Shown piece after piece: positions 20,931 to 33,627 of a stretch of DNA of 64,000 bases. The notes below the pieces were generated by a model. It saw only the letters and a list, made by a program, of their open reading frames with translations. It did no database searches and had not been told where the DNA came from. Origin of the DNA: Latrodectus hesperus (Eukaryota; Arthropoda; Arachnida; Araneae; Theridiidae); assembly GCA_037975125.1 (NCBI GenBank), contig CM075857.1, positions 22,422,822 through 22,486,821 of the forward strand, written 5' to 3'. The translations under genes were made by a program, and so were the position numbers. Within the stretch, counting starts at the first letter, position 1, and each line of letters starts with the position of its first letter.

Positions 20931-22751
20931 AAGTTCCTTCTTTGTAAAACTGATTAATTAATTAATGTAAAACAAATAATTTTAATGAGTAAAAGAGCAA
21001 AGAAAATTGACTTTTGAGTATAAAATTTTTAAATGGTATCTGTTTGTGAAAAACACAGGCATAGGAATTGTCTTTTATACAGTATATATATTCATACATA
21101 TAAAAGATTTCGTAACGATTTGGCTGCTTATCTAAGACTTTATAAGCTCTTAATATTATTTATAGAGCTTAACTTTAATAATTTAAAGATAATAATAATA
21201 AAGAAAAGGCAAATAAAATTATTTGATGGAGAAAATGTATGGAAAACTTAAGTGAGTTTAATGAATATTTATGAATTACTAATTTTTTTGTTCTCCTTAT
21301 TTCTGATTTCTAAAAATTTCTGTAAGTTTTATGGAAATAATAGTTTTATAGAATTATTCCAAAAATATTAAAATATTATTGCAAAAATTAGTTTTATAGA
21401 ATTTTTTGCAGAAGCAATTTATTAGTACTCATGTAGCACAAGAACTATCTCCTCAGCTATAAGGCCTACTTATGCTGTAAAGAAAGTTACAGTTAAAAAA
21501 AATTAAGTACTATTTTTTTTAAGAAAATCGTGTCATTCAAGGATATTTTTTAAGTTAATGTCTTTTCATATAGATAAAAAATCAGAATCAATTCTCAATA
21601 AACATTAGCTAAATATAATTGGTGTAATTCAAATTATTCTTTTATTTATTTAATATTATTTTTAAAAGTTTAAATCACCTGTTCAATGAATCATGAATAT
21701 ATTCGTACAAATCGATCAAATAATCAATAAACTAAATATATATATATATATATATATCCTTTTAAGTAATGTAAGAGTTATAAAAAGTTAATATTTAAAC
21801 ATTTAGCAAGAGATATAGAATGTTTATATGGGTTTTATTTTCAGAAACATCAAAAACAACATTATCTTTAATTATAAAATAGATACTTTTTGTTTCCATC
21901 TGAAAATTACGATTATCTTCATCTATTTCCATAAAGGAAACTACTTAAATCATTAAGCAAATTACTTAATTGACGAAATCATTGTGTAACTCGATAGTTG
22001 TTCTTAATAATGGAAGTCTGAATACTTAAATGATATGCATTTAAATTTTCAAACTGTCATTACTAAGATAATAATTATTCCTTACTAAATTATGATAATA
22101 GTCGTTAATTTTTCAAATTAAAGATAATGTTTATTAAATTAAGATAATAATTTAAAAAAAACCATAATTATATTCATTTTATGATGAATTATGTATTCTA
22201 ATTTATTTTAAGGAATTTGTTACATTTAAAACATATATTTCTTTACTGAAATGTAGAATTCAATAAAACTACTCATCAAACAAATCCAATTTAAAGAGAT
22301 CTTATACGTTACTCATTAAAAAAACTGAAAACACATGGCAAACTGCGTTTTCTAATTTGTTGCTGCTTTCTTTTCTTAATTTTTTAATTAAAAATATCAA
22401 AAGTATTAGAATTCCTTTTTCATAACTGCATTCATACATATAGCAAATTAGCAAAATCAAATTTAGGCTTGAACAAAATTTTAAATGATTGTATATTTAA
22501 ATCAAAAACATGTAATGTCCTTAGCAAATTATGAACTTATTACTCTCAGTAGCTTAGAGCCATTTCGTAATTTATAAATACATTGTTCTGAAAGTATTTA
22601 TATTTGAGGTGCTCCAAAGTTACCCAAATTAATGAGTTTCTCATACATTAATCATATTATTACTGCTTTTCGTGTAAGAGAAATTGTTATTTTTTAAAAT
22701 TTAAATAATTTATGCGTGAATATATATTATAAAGTTTATTTAAATCTTTAT
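20931..22751. other. AT-rich intergenic DNA
   Basis: Low-complexity sequence with a short (TA)n run at 21736-21758. I see no gene. Confidence 0.5.
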
Positions 22752-22764
22752 ATAATGTATATGT

Positions 22765-23158
22765 GTTGTTTTGGTCGTTGTTATCTATGACACTTGGACA
22801 AGCCACGCTCGATATGCCGCTGGCTATGCGAATTTAAGTCAGTAGGACGCGTCTCTCGTTTAATCAGAGCACCATGAAGGTAAAAGTACGACTTTGCTCT
22901 AAGCTCCTCCGATAGATGGCACCACTAGAGGATCCACTCTTTCAATTTTAACATTGATCTGGAGGGGGAGGAAAATGTCTCCATGTCTTTACGCCCATGG
23001 TAACTGCTCTCAACGACCGACCACAGGACTTTCAATTCCACAGATTTAACTAGCACGTAAATCGCATATAATCGATGGGTCTTTGGCAGCATTGGAAATC
23101 GAACCCCGTCCTTCCGGATCGAACAATGATGCCCTAACTGCTAGGTTACCACGGCCAC
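22765..23158 (-). mobile_element. SINE family A, full length with 13-bp TSD
   Basis: Complete reverse-oriented copy ending (right) in GGTTACCACGGCCAC, the complement of the tRNA-like head, with B-box complement ATCGAACCCCG. It is flanked by a perfect 13-bp duplication ATAATGTATATGT (22752-22764 and 23159-23171). Confidence 0.92.
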
Positions 23159-24332
23159 ATAATGTATATGTATGTGCGTGTGTATGTATGTATAAAATTG
23201 ATATTACAAGCTATAATTAATTTTGCTAATACTTTTATTGCATTGGAAAGAAAACAAACATTTTATAATTATTATTAAAGAAAATTAATTATTTTTAAAC
23301 CTAAATTCGACTTTAAATGCTTAACGATTACTTCACTATTGAATAAATAAATAACAATGTAAAATGAAAAATATTCAGAAACGGTTTTTAAAATAATAAA
23401 ATTTTTTAATAGGTTGTTTCGTAGAAGTGTCACTTTTTCGATAAAATGAATTTACTTTAGATTCGTTTCTGTGATAAAGATATTAATTTCATCTCTTTAT
23501 TTGAAACTAGAAAACAATGCGATGGAAAGATTTAATTATAATTTTAACGGTGATAAATAAATAAAATTATGCTTATATTTTGTTTATGTAATTTTGAAAA
23601 ACAAAATCACGATATACTTGATGTGACTTAATTTTGAAAACAGAAATATAAATATATGAAATTATGTGATTGTGTAACACAATACATTGATAAAAATAAA
23701 AATTTTAAATAAATTATACACACATTGCCATAATAACCAGTACTTAATTTTATGTAGTTTAAACATAGTTTAAAGAAGAGAGTTAATAAGATTGAATATA
23801 TTTCAATTTAACACAGTCAAGGAATGAAAATGAGCATTTATGATGACTCATCTAAATCAGTCGTGTCAAAGATACGGCCCGCGATCACAATGTGTCACAT
23901 AAAGATGAATTATGTTTTTTAGAGCATTTAGACTTCGCTCGATTCTTCTACGGAAGTTTTAAAATACGCACACTACATCTATAAGTAATTTCAAGGGCAG
24001 CGCGTTTTAAGACAAGAAAGAGTGAGAGAGACAGACGGTAACGCCATCTCTTAGCGACAAGCAGAAATACCCTATTGTTTTTGTTGAGAAGAATGGAATC
24101 ATCCACGCGCTTCGAGTCTGGATTAGAACATTGCTTATCGATATAAAAGGAGTGCTTCGGTGCGTCGTGAGTCAGTTGAGTCGAATAAATTCAAAAAGTG
24201 TACCCACTCCTGGTAAGAAACTCAAAATTAAATATTAAAAATAAATTGTTAGTCTATTAATTATATATGAGACCGATGATGACCTATGCTGAATCTATTT
24301 AAAGGGGGGGGGAGGGCAATTGTGACTCCCCA

Positions 24333-24503
24333 ATGTACTTCCTCGAAACACAACAAAACAAAATTTTAAGACTAATAACAAATGTTGAACATTATTATAG
24401 AAATACCTTAATAATAAAAAAATATTGGAATGCTTACGCTCCCAAGTTTATAAAAAATGATGCTTTAAAATTCTACAAAAATATGGATAAATTACCCAAA
24501 TAG
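24333..24503 (+). pseudogene. Non-LTR retrotransposon (Jockey-like) reverse transcriptase C-terminal fragment
   Basis: The open stretch reads TQQNKILRLITNVEHYYRN and then FIKNDALKFYKNMDKLP. It matches the conserved tail of Jockey-clade ORF2 (Q-N-K-x-L-R-x-I-T). Frame is lost after a TAG. It is a fragment only, inside the hAT relic. Confidence 0.5.
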
Positions 24504-25161
24504 TCAAACAAATAGAAAGATATAGTCCTTACGAACTAAAGAATTTCCATAGACCGAGGTCGGTATTAAGACTAAATCCAGCGGTAGATAATTAAGCTAA
24601 AATATTTTAAGTAACAAGTTAAATAAAATAGCATAAATAATAAACTAATGCAAAATGAACTACATAATTAGTAAATATACTCCCCCGCATCCGGGTGTAC
24701 ATGGAGTGTGCAGCTCATTAGTGGGTGACCACTGAATGTGTGTCTCATGAACAACATTTATCAATTAATATAAAAATTAACAGATCACAACTAAAATTAT
24801 AAATGTAAATAAATTGTATATATTTTTCTTTATTATTTCTTTATATTGATGAATAAGTTTTATAAAATTATTCCCTACCAGGCAGCATCATGTGAATTAT
24901 TCCCCAATTTTTACTAATTAGGGAATAATTCACATGATCACTACTAATAATTTTAAAATTATTTACATAATTGCGTGCAAACCCAATTATGTAAATAATT
25001 TTCTATTATCATTTGTCTCATTTATTCTACTAACCTATCAAAGAAATTTAATATGTGTAAAAGGATAAACTATCCTGGTACGTATTTTACAAACTGTAAC
25101 AAAGAAAATTTACATTTGTAAATAGAAGAAGATTGTAATTAACCAAGAAAAATTATAATTG

Positions 25162-25458
25162 TGTAGGGGACGTAAGAAAATGGAGTTAGAATTATGCAGA
25201 AAAAAATATTATATTTATTACGACATTACACATGATTAGAAAAAATAATAGTTACAAAGAAAACATTTAATTAATTATAAGGTTACATAGTACCTGCACA
25301 GTACAAACTATAAACACGGAAATAGTTACGAACCGGGTGGTTCGGCTTCCATTCCTCACAGTCCTCTACACTCTCCTCTAATTCTATTGTATGTAGAATA
25401 TTTTGTATTGGCCAGTAACGCCATCTATTGTCAGTATAGTTATTATGGATCTGTTACA
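25162..25458. mobile_element. Probable solo LTR
   Basis: 297 bp starting TGTAGGGGACGTAAG and ending GATCTGTTACA (5'-TG...CA-3') with a 4-bp duplication ATTG on both sides (25158-25161, 25459-25462). There is no internal region. Similar 30-bp flanks (GTAAATAGAAGAAGATTGTA) lie on both sides at 25115 and 25461, so the target was itself a short duplication. Confidence 0.55.
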
Positions 25459-25934
25459 ATTGTAAATAGAAGAAGATTGTAATTAACATAGCAAGATGTA
25501 TTTACAACGTAAACTGATTATGTAATATCACTTGCAAATTGCAAGATTTTTGTAAAAAAATTCTGTTCAATAAAAAGAATTTTGGTTAGGGGGAGGGCTT
25601 GTAGGGCAGGCAGCTAGGCAGCAATGGTGACTCCTCTTGGAAAATACTCAAGTCTTATAAAAAAATATCAGGTGTGAACCCATATTATTCTAAAAGAGGT
25701 ACATGGCCGAGTAGGCTACACACCTCACGATAAAATTAGACCGAATAGTTTGAGTCGAATATTCGAAGCGATATGGTCGGAGAAGGATTTTAGTTGCACA
25801 TTGCAAGTAGTGATTTGTGTGTATTGTGATTTGTGTGTATTTGTGTGTATTGTGAGTGAATGTATTGTGCATTTGTTTGTGTCGTGCGATATCCATAACT
25901 GATGTGTCGAGTTCCATAATTGTTACGATTTCAT

Positions 25935-26275
25935 TTGCAAATGGAGTTGACAGGTCTTCAATCGGACAGTATTTTGAAAGAAAAATTTAAAGAGATAAAC
26001 GCTCTTACATTTTAAACACAATATTTCAAGAGTTTGGATAAGTACCGGGAATTAAAAAAGCATGCGGCATGCTTCTGTGCATGTTTAATAGCACATATTT
26101 ATGTGAGCAGATGTTTCGTCTCCTGAAAATATATAAGAAAAAACATCGCACAAGACTTACGAATGAACATCTCCAATCAATTCTTAAAATAACTGCAACG
26201 AATATGATACCTGACATCAATGAGCTTGCCAAAAACAAGAGAAGTCAGGTATTTGGAACATCGAGCTCGAAATAA
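25935..26275 (+). pseudogene. hAT transposase C-terminal remnant (GTF2IRD2-like)
   Basis: Three frame segments read LQMELTGLQSDSILKEKFKE, then KYRELKKHAAC, then MFNSTYLCEQMFRLLK and RLTNEHLQSILKIT, ending at TAA 26273. This is the hAT dimerisation domain, the C-terminal element that pairs transposase subunits. Frame shifts near 26012 and 26070 show it is dead. Confidence 0.75.
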
Positions 26276-27109
26276 TTACACTCTTTTATAACTTTGATAG
26301 GATTTTTAAAAACCGTATATTATATGCTATGTAAATAAATAAATAAATAAAATATTATAATAATTCAGTTCAATATTTTTATTTGAATCTGGCCCGCCTA
26401 CACCTTCAAAATTTATTATGTGGTCCTCTGCAAAATTGAGTTTGACACCTCTGATCTAATTCAACATAATTTTAACACATAAAAACACTCCCCAAAATCG
26501 CATAAATAATTATGGTAATGTCTTATTTGGTTTGCAAACTAAATGATCATTGGGTATTTCAAACACTTTGTGAAATTTTTTCCTTGAAAAATTGTGTATT
26601 TTATATATTATTAATATAAAATTGTAGATGAAAATTTTTTCTTATCCTTTTAGTTCATTTACTCTGTTTATAAATAACTACTTTGTTTTTTACAAAAAAA
26701 AATATGTGATAAAAACTGTTACGTGCTGTTGTATTTTAGATGATCAGATGCATATTACGTGATGAAAAAAATTCGTTTGTGTCAGTTTATTATAAGAGGT
26801 AATACTTCAAAAAAATTCAAACTAACAGTTTTGTTTTGTTCCTGATACATAATTAAAAAGATTTTCCTTCTATATTATGCATAAAACTTTGGAATAATGA
26901 TATATGTTATGACAAATATAATTGCGTCAAATAGATATTTTAACTTATTAATGAATGCTGAATTTTTTTTTTAAATTCTAAAAATATTTAAAAATTAATA
27001 CATAAATTGAAACTTTTCGTAAATAATTATATAGTATTATAAGGTATATAAATGTACACTGTAAAATAAAATAGTGTTAAGGTATTAAATTTTTATAATA
27101 ATATCAATG

Positions 27110-27760
27110 GCGTGACAACCCATATGAGGCCATGCCCTTCACTGCCCATTTCTGTTTTCAGGAGTTGAGAAGCATATGTCCCGGTTAGGTGGTCAGCCTA
27201 ACCCCCAGTATTTAGTTCACAAACATGCTTGGTTGTTTTGTTGTTATTTATGACACTTGGACAAACTAATGTTTGTCCAAGATAGCTATGCGAAATTAAG
27301 TCAGTAGGGTGTGTCTTTCGTTTAATCAGAGCACCACGAAGATGAAAGTACGTCTTTGCTTTAAACTCTTCCGATAGATGGCAGCAGCACAGGATCCACT
27401 CCCTCAATTTTGACATTGATTTGGAGAGGGAGGTAATTTTCTCCAGACCATTACACCCATGTTAACTGCCCCACGACCGACCTCAGCATTTTCGATTCCA
27501 CAGACTTAACGAGCACGTTTATCACATGTACTTGGTGGGTCTTTGACGGCATTGGGAACTGAACCCAGTCCTTCCGGACGGAAAGCCGATGCCCTAACCA
27601 CTAGGCTACCATGGCCCTAAACATACTTGGTACTCAGTTTATATACCCTCTGAAAGGATGAAAGGCTGTGTCTACCTTGCCCGATCCAAGAATCGAACTT
27701 CGTACCAGTGCCTTGGAATCGCAAAAGGCTGAAACTACGCCACTGGGCTTCAAAATTTCA
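27110..27760 (-). repeat. tRNA-derived SINE (family D), interrupted by another SINE
   Basis: The right half (27632-27755) on the minus strand begins GCCCAGTGGCGTAGTTTCAG (A-box-like) and has a B-box-like GAAGTTCGATTCTTGG. The left half (27110-27220) is its distal part. It is split by the family-A SINE at 27234-27618. Confidence 0.7.
27234..27618 (-). mobile_element. SINE family A nested in family D, 13-bp TSD
   Basis: A full copy: tail complement TTGTTATTTATGACACTTGG on the left and head complement CTAGGCTACCATGGCCCT on the right. Flanks AAACATGCTTGGT (27221-27233) and AAACATACTTGGT (27619-27631) form a 13-bp duplication with one mismatch. Confidence 0.92.
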
Positions 27761-28337
27761 TATATTAAAATAAAATAAGCGAGAAATTAAAACACATTTT
27801 AAAATTTTAATTCTGCTTGTTCACTGAATTTTTTAACCGGAGTCGAGCTATAGACGGTTGCACGGAATATAGGAAAACTTATATTTGGTGCTGGTCTATA
27901 GCTAACTTAAATTATAAGTTATGTTACCTTTCAATACCTTGATTACATCATTTGTATTATTCGAATATAATTGAAACTAATTTTAACTCCTTTTTAAGCA
28001 TCTTTTGTGACTATGTTATCACATTCAGCAATGCAACACTATATCCCGGCTATTCTGTCGCTCCGATGCGATTCCTTCTCTCTTTTTTAAAATTACCATG
28101 AAATAAAGGAAATATATTTACGCCATTGGACCCCCACTTCTTGTTACATTCCCACAACTTATTTTTAAAATGAAGTACAATATTTCCTTTTTTTTTTACG
28201 ATTTTTTGGAAAAATGTTGTTTTTATACATTGAAAATTTTCAGACCCAGATCAAAATTTAAAATTATGGGATTAAAATTGATCAATCTTATTTCGCAGTT
28301 CATACTTCAAATATTGCAAGAATCTAAAAAGTACAAT

Positions 28338-28743
28338 TTAAGTTCGAGCTCCAGTGGCTCAGAAGCTTCATGCCGCTTCCCGTAAGCTCAGCAAAGTGAA
28401 GTATCATTTGCCGCAGGCAGTGGTTGGGAGGGTGACCGCGGTGTACTCTCCTTCACTGGGTTGCTGGAACTCCGTAGGTTGGGGACGTGTCTACGTTAAT
28501 CTGTGACGTCCAAAGTCCTTCCGCTGGTGTGGCGTGGATGTGGAGAGGAGGGTGCCAGCCCAGGTGTGGCCTCGTCACCTGACCTTGGTTCAAATTTACG
28601 AGGCACCTTAATTAGAGCAAAGACGTACTTTCACCTTCGTGGTGCTCTGTTCCAAACGAAAGACGCACCCGTTTGACTTAATTCGCACTGCCAACGGCAT
28701 AGCGAGCTTGGCTTGTCCAAGTGTCATAAGTAACAACAACAAC
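28338..28743 (+). mobile_element. SINE with a different 5' module but the family-A 3' end
   Basis: The 5' part (CTCCAGTGGCTCAGAAGC, ACGTGGATGTGGAGAGG) is shared with 837-1075. From about 28612 the sequence becomes the family-A 3' half (GAGCAAAGACGTACTTTCAC to GTCCAAGTGTCATAAGTAAC) and ends in CAACAACAACAAG. It is a modular SINE or a chimera. Confidence 0.65.
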
Positions 28744-28744
28744 A

Positions 28745-29920
28745 AGTTCTTTTCTTTTTGTATATATTGCCCTCTGTACATTCTTATGAACTAGTTTATG
28801 CTGTTAAGAGTGAAAAAGGAAATGATTGTTAAAATACCATAACAATTTTTAAGCTGCATACGGAAAAAAGTTTTTTTTTTTTTAATATTTTAAATAAATT
28901 GTGGAATGAAAACAAAATATTAAATCCAATAAATGCTTATAAACATGCATTAAATTAACAAAAAGTCAAATTTTTTATTATCATAAATAAAATGTGTGAT
29001 AACAATTTAATCTTACAAAAAAATAATAATAATTTCTGATTGGTTATAATTTGGAAAGACTTCATTTCAATCGCATTCAAACGCATTTGGAGTTCGACTA
29101 CTTTTACAATTATTTTAAACTTTTCTAAAAATATTTATGCAAAATTTAACATATAAATTCCTTATGAAGCAGTCTGATTCGATAAGTAGGAAAACATATA
29201 AAAATCGAATAAAGTTGTTCTTTATTCATTATTATAAACACCAATCTTTTTCATATAGGTATCTAAATTAGACATAGCGAAGTTTACATCTAAGCAAGAT
29301 TTTATTTTTTTATTTTTTTCATATCCAAAAAATCAATATATCAAAGCATTTCACACAAATCCAGAAAAAAAAGAATAATATCAAATTTAGCACATCAAAA
29401 TGTGCTTACATAAAAAATAGGGTAAGACATAACAATCACAAAATAGTCTTTAATTTCCATAGCGTCCACCACCTTCCTGATGAAGACATGGTACATATGC
29501 TTTTTAATTTCTTAATCTTTGATTTCTAATGTCTTGCTTGTGGTGTATATATATATATATTAGACATTTGATGGGAAAGAACTGTGTTGCTGAATTCGGC
29601 TTCCACCATTCCTGTGCTTAATAGAACATTGAAAAGGAAGAAACGAAGCTCTTCTCGTCTCTCCGGACACTAGAACAAAGAAGAATTAAACTCCGACAAA
29701 GAACTAATTTGCTTTCCAAAATTTTTTGAGAGTTTTTCGAATGTAGACTCACGTGGGATATGTGCATAAGAAATATAGGTTGATGAAAGTATGGACACAA
29801 TGAAGAATGAGAACGAAAAAGACCTTTCAGGTATTGATCAAGAAAATGATGTAGTCCAAAGATCGCCTGCAAAACAAGCGGCTGCATGGGTAGTTTTTTA
29901 AGTAATTTAATGAAGAATGG
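28745..29920. other. Mostly AT-rich DNA; unidentified GC-richer block at 29580-29890
   Basis: No domain is recognised. The 29580-29890 block is open on the minus strand for 89 codons but shows no motif or splice context that I can support. Confidence 0.4.
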
Positions 29921-29921
29921 C

Positions 29922-30257
29922 GCCGTGGTAGTCTAATAGTTAGGGCACCTGCCTACCGTCCAGAAGGGCGAGGTTCGATTCCCCATACCGCCAATGACCC
30001 ACCGAGTACATGCGATATACGTGTTCGTTAAATCTGTGGAATCGAAAGTCCTGAGATTGGTCATTGAGCAATAACCATGGGTGCAATGATCTGGAGAAAA
30101 TTTCCTCCCCCTTTAGATCAATGTCAAAATTGAAAGAGTATACCCTCTGGTGGTGCCATCTATCGGAGGATTTGAAGAGCTAAGTCGAACTTTCACCTGC
30201 GTGGTACTCCGATTAAGCGAAAGACGCTCTCTATTGACTTAAATTCGCATTGCCAAA

Positions 30258-30260
<3 letters not shown>
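29922..30260 (+). mobile_element. SINE family A with intact A and B boxes
   Basis: The head GCGCCGTGGTAGTCTAATAG contains TAGTCTAATAG, a perfect RNA polymerase III A box (TRGYNNANNNG), and GAGGTTCGATTCCCC (B box) 30 bp on. The body matches the other copies up to ATTGCCAAAGGCAT, where it runs into a (TA)n microsatellite instead of the usual AACAAC tail. Confidence 0.88.

Positions 30261-30320
<60 letters not shown>
30261..30320. repeat. (AT)n microsatellite, about 29 units
   Basis: Uninterrupted AT dinucleotide run directly abutting the SINE body. Confidence 0.98.
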
Positions 30321-30612
30321 CTTTCTTGCATGTTGAAAAGAAAAGATTTTGTTTTTAAACCATAATTACAATTTAGCGTTTTTCTGCATTCTTACTTTCT
30401 GACATTACAGGGCGGATTCCAACGATGACTCGTTTTACTATTCGCTTTGTTATAGCTTAAATTTATTTTTGTTCTATTTGAGTTCATTGTTTTGCCCCAA
30501 ACGAAAAGAAAAATAAACAAAAGAAAAATACGTGCCTTTAGAGAAAAAACTAGTTGTTCTATCTTAAGCCTCGTATTAAGCATTTTTGTTTTCATTTTGT
30601 CATCACTTTCAC

Positions 30613-30786
30613 ACACGCGACTCACTCATTATGCTTCGTCGTTTGCTTTCATTTCTTTTTCTGGTTCTAGCATTCTGGTTTCTTCTAGTATTGCCTCTAC
30701 TTGAATCAGATTATTATCTCTCATTCTGTTGGAATTACTTCGCAACTAAGTCGACATCATCTTTAAAATCATTTATTGCGAAATAA
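30613..30786 (+). other. Small open frame with hydrophobic N-terminus
   Basis: A frame with an internal ATG at 30631 reads MLRRLLSFLFLVLAFWFLL followed by about 32 polar residues and a stop at 30784. It resembles a signal peptide or single membrane helix, but T-rich DNA yields such text by chance. No Kozak or splice support. Confidence 0.15.
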
Positions 30787-30799
30787 ATTATTTCTTTTT

Positions 30800-33600
30800 T
30801 TTATTTTAAAGTAGATTTCGAAAAAAATAAAAATAAAATCTCCGAGACATAAAATGAATAAATAAAATAGAGAAATTATTGAAATAAAAAAATATATTTC
30901 TTTTTCTTTTTTATTATTGCATGAATATTTTTGTGTGACAATTTTGAATTTTGAATATGAATTCTTTAGTAAGAAAAGATTTTCTCTGAAGATGATAATG
31001 CTATTACTTTTTTTCTATTATTTTCTTCTGAAATTTTATTTTTAAAAAATATAGCCAATTACATGTTATTATGGATTTATGAGCAAAGTAGTTCCAATAT
31101 ATATAAATAATTAAACTTATTTTTCTTTTATATCTTTATAGAATCATCTAAAAATAAACTATGTAATTATTTTTAGATAATTCTGAGTAAAATAAAATTT
31201 TATTTCATGGATATGGCTTTCAAAATTTACAGTTAATCAGAATTATCCAAAAATTTCAAAGAAATAAAATGATTTTTTTCCTTTACAAGTTTTACATTCC
31301 GAATTAAAAGTTAATCTAGAATGTTTTTGTTAGTATTTTGTATTATAATACGCAAGAAATAAAGATTATTTCAGAATACATTTTTAACAGAAAGAGTACT
31401 GTTTTTCTTTCCATGGAAAAATTATATTTTTCATATCATTAATATAACTCTTAGAATTTTAATTGTATTTTTAATTTATTTTCATGAGTTTAATATTTTA
31501 GTGAATACTAACAATACCAGTTTTTTTAATCATCGAAATGGTTCACTAGACATTGGAAAATTGTATTACTGATTTTTAGAAGTTTTAACAACGGACTCAG
31601 TTCCATCAGTTATACTTAAAAAAATAAAAGCAAAAGAATACAGAGATATTAAGAAATGTCTTGGAAACGTTTTATTTGTTTTGTGGTATATATTTTTATT
31701 TACAGTAATATTCAAATTAATCGCATTGCTTAGTTGTACATAGATAGGTCCTTGTAATTTAGGAAAATTTAGACACGTTTCATCTTTAAAATATTTCAAT
31801 AATTTTATGATCGTTTCTGGTAATTTTTTTAATCGAATCATTTTGAATTTTTGATAATTTTTAACACCTTTTTCCACAATTTTTTTTTCTCAAACTTTTA
31901 TGATAAAAGTTTTATATTAATACAAGAATATTATTTCAGTATATAATTTAAAAGCCATAATAACCAACAGTTTAGGCTGCAATGAAAAGGGAATTCATGT
32001 CTTATTTCAAGTAAAAAAATACTTTTAAGAACTGTTAAAAGGAATTAAAATAATTGTATATAATAAAATTTTAATAATATGAGTCAATTATTTTGAAATA
32101 CCTAATATTCCCATAATTTTAACTACATTGACTAAAATTTCTGCATTTTAGTAAATAAAAGCCTTAATTCAAATATCATTCAGATAAATAGCATATTAAA
32201 AAACAAAATCATAACTTCATTTCTAAAATTTGTTACATATCTTCAAAGAATTAAAATACCTTCAAACGTTGAAAATAATTTTCATTATTTTTTGGACATT
32301 TAATCCGTTTTTAAAAATGTTGGCAAGTATTTTTTCTTCCAGAGAAAAGCAGAAAGATGGTAGCTGTTAAATCGATAAATTCGATAGTTCTTTTCGTCCA
32401 AGGAAAGAGTCAACCGGTTTATGGTGATGTCAATGTAACCAATAGTAATTATGCACCATCTGACACGATAATAATTTGCTTAACTGTGTGAGACTTCTCC
32501 AAGTAAAAAATAATTCGAATCTACTACGAAAAATATTTTTAATTGCATAAAATAACAGTGTGGAACGAGTTTAATTCCCATTATAAGTTTCTGATTACTA
32601 ATCTTAATCTATTTGATATGAGATTTAAACTGTATTTTGATGATTATATATCTTTTTTTAATACATTTGGACATTTGTTATTGATTACTGAAATGTTTTT
32701 TAAACAATTACGAGTAATAATTTTTATTAAATTTATATCCACAAAAAATATTTTTCCTTTTAATTTCAAATGCATAAAATATGCAGATTGGATTATTTTC
32801 TTATTTACTTATATTTCTAATTTCATTGGAAAATTCGCTTCCATTAAAATAAAAAAAGCTTTTAAGTAAATTACTTCAAAGAAAATATTTAATGAATAAA
32901 AATGATATTTTTAATGGTCTTGAAAATAAGTTATTAACTCAAGATTTTAAGACTTTTAGTAGTAAGAGATTTACTATTATTTGAAATTTTTATACTATAA
33001 TTTATATAAAAAGTTAAGGCACATAGATGATGTCATACATGCCTTCTCTTCTCAAACACCATAACAGTTTCTTTTCTAACAGAACCAAACTGAAACAAAA
33101 TGTTAGGTTTATGTTTACAAAATAAATATTGTAGTAATATACGCAAATAAATTTGATTGGTTGTTTATCAGAAATAGTTAAATTACGAAAAGATTAATTT
33201 GTCACGTGATGGGTGATTCAGTGATTTGTAACTCATATATGGTTTATTTGAACTCAACACGCCTGAGTACTTATTTTTGCGCTAATGAATTGAACTATTA
33301 AACAAAGTACATCTATTTTCATTAAATTAAATACCACGCAAATTTATTTAAGATTATAAATGAGCTAACTAAATCTTAATGAGTGCAGAAAAAGTATTTA
33401 ATTTTTCAAAGATAATTTTTTATTCATAAAATTCTTAATTGTCTACATATGTCACCAAATTTATTTCTGCTAAAATGTGAAAATAGTATTTAAAGGTAGA
33501 AATTTTCCATTAGCACCACATTAAAATAGTGCAATGAACTCCTAAAAACGATATAATGCCAAATTCTATAAAAAATGTAAAAAAAAAAAAGAATAATAAT
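30800..33600. other. AT-rich intergenic DNA
   Basis: Largely low-complexity. A GC-richer 44-codon open stretch at about 32341-32491 follows TTTTCTTCCAG and starts around MVAVKSINSIVLFVQG, but I cannot assign it. Nothing else is supported. Confidence 0.4.
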
Positions 33601-33627
33601 ATCAAGCAACAAAAATAAGAGTATTTC

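Larger units (their letters stand above)
23858..26453 (+). mobile_element. hAT DNA transposon relic
   Basis: Termini CAGTCGTGTCAAA (left) and the complement of CAGAGGTGTCAAA (right) are typical hAT inverted repeats. The flanking 8 bp are ATCTAAAT (23850-23857) and ATCTAATT (26454-26461), an 8-bp TSD with one change. The right part encodes the hAT C-terminal dimerisation region of the GTF2IRD2-like type. The middle has been invaded by a solo LTR and holds a non-LTR fragment, so the element is old and inactive. Confidence 0.8.

Noticed and set aside
24140..24185. TATA-box plus initiator as a host gene promoter
   Set aside because: It lies inside the hAT relic and no host exon follows; it is probably an element promoter.
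29618..29887. 89-codon minus-strand frame in a GC-richer block
   Set aside because: No domain, no repeat in this window and no splice sites that I could defend.
31566..31877. 103-codon minus-strand frame
   Set aside because: Lys/Ile/Phe-rich AT-driven text without a recognisable domain or splice support.
32543..32869. 108-codon plus-strand frame
   Set aside because: Composition is that of AT-rich noncoding DNA and no domain is recognised.
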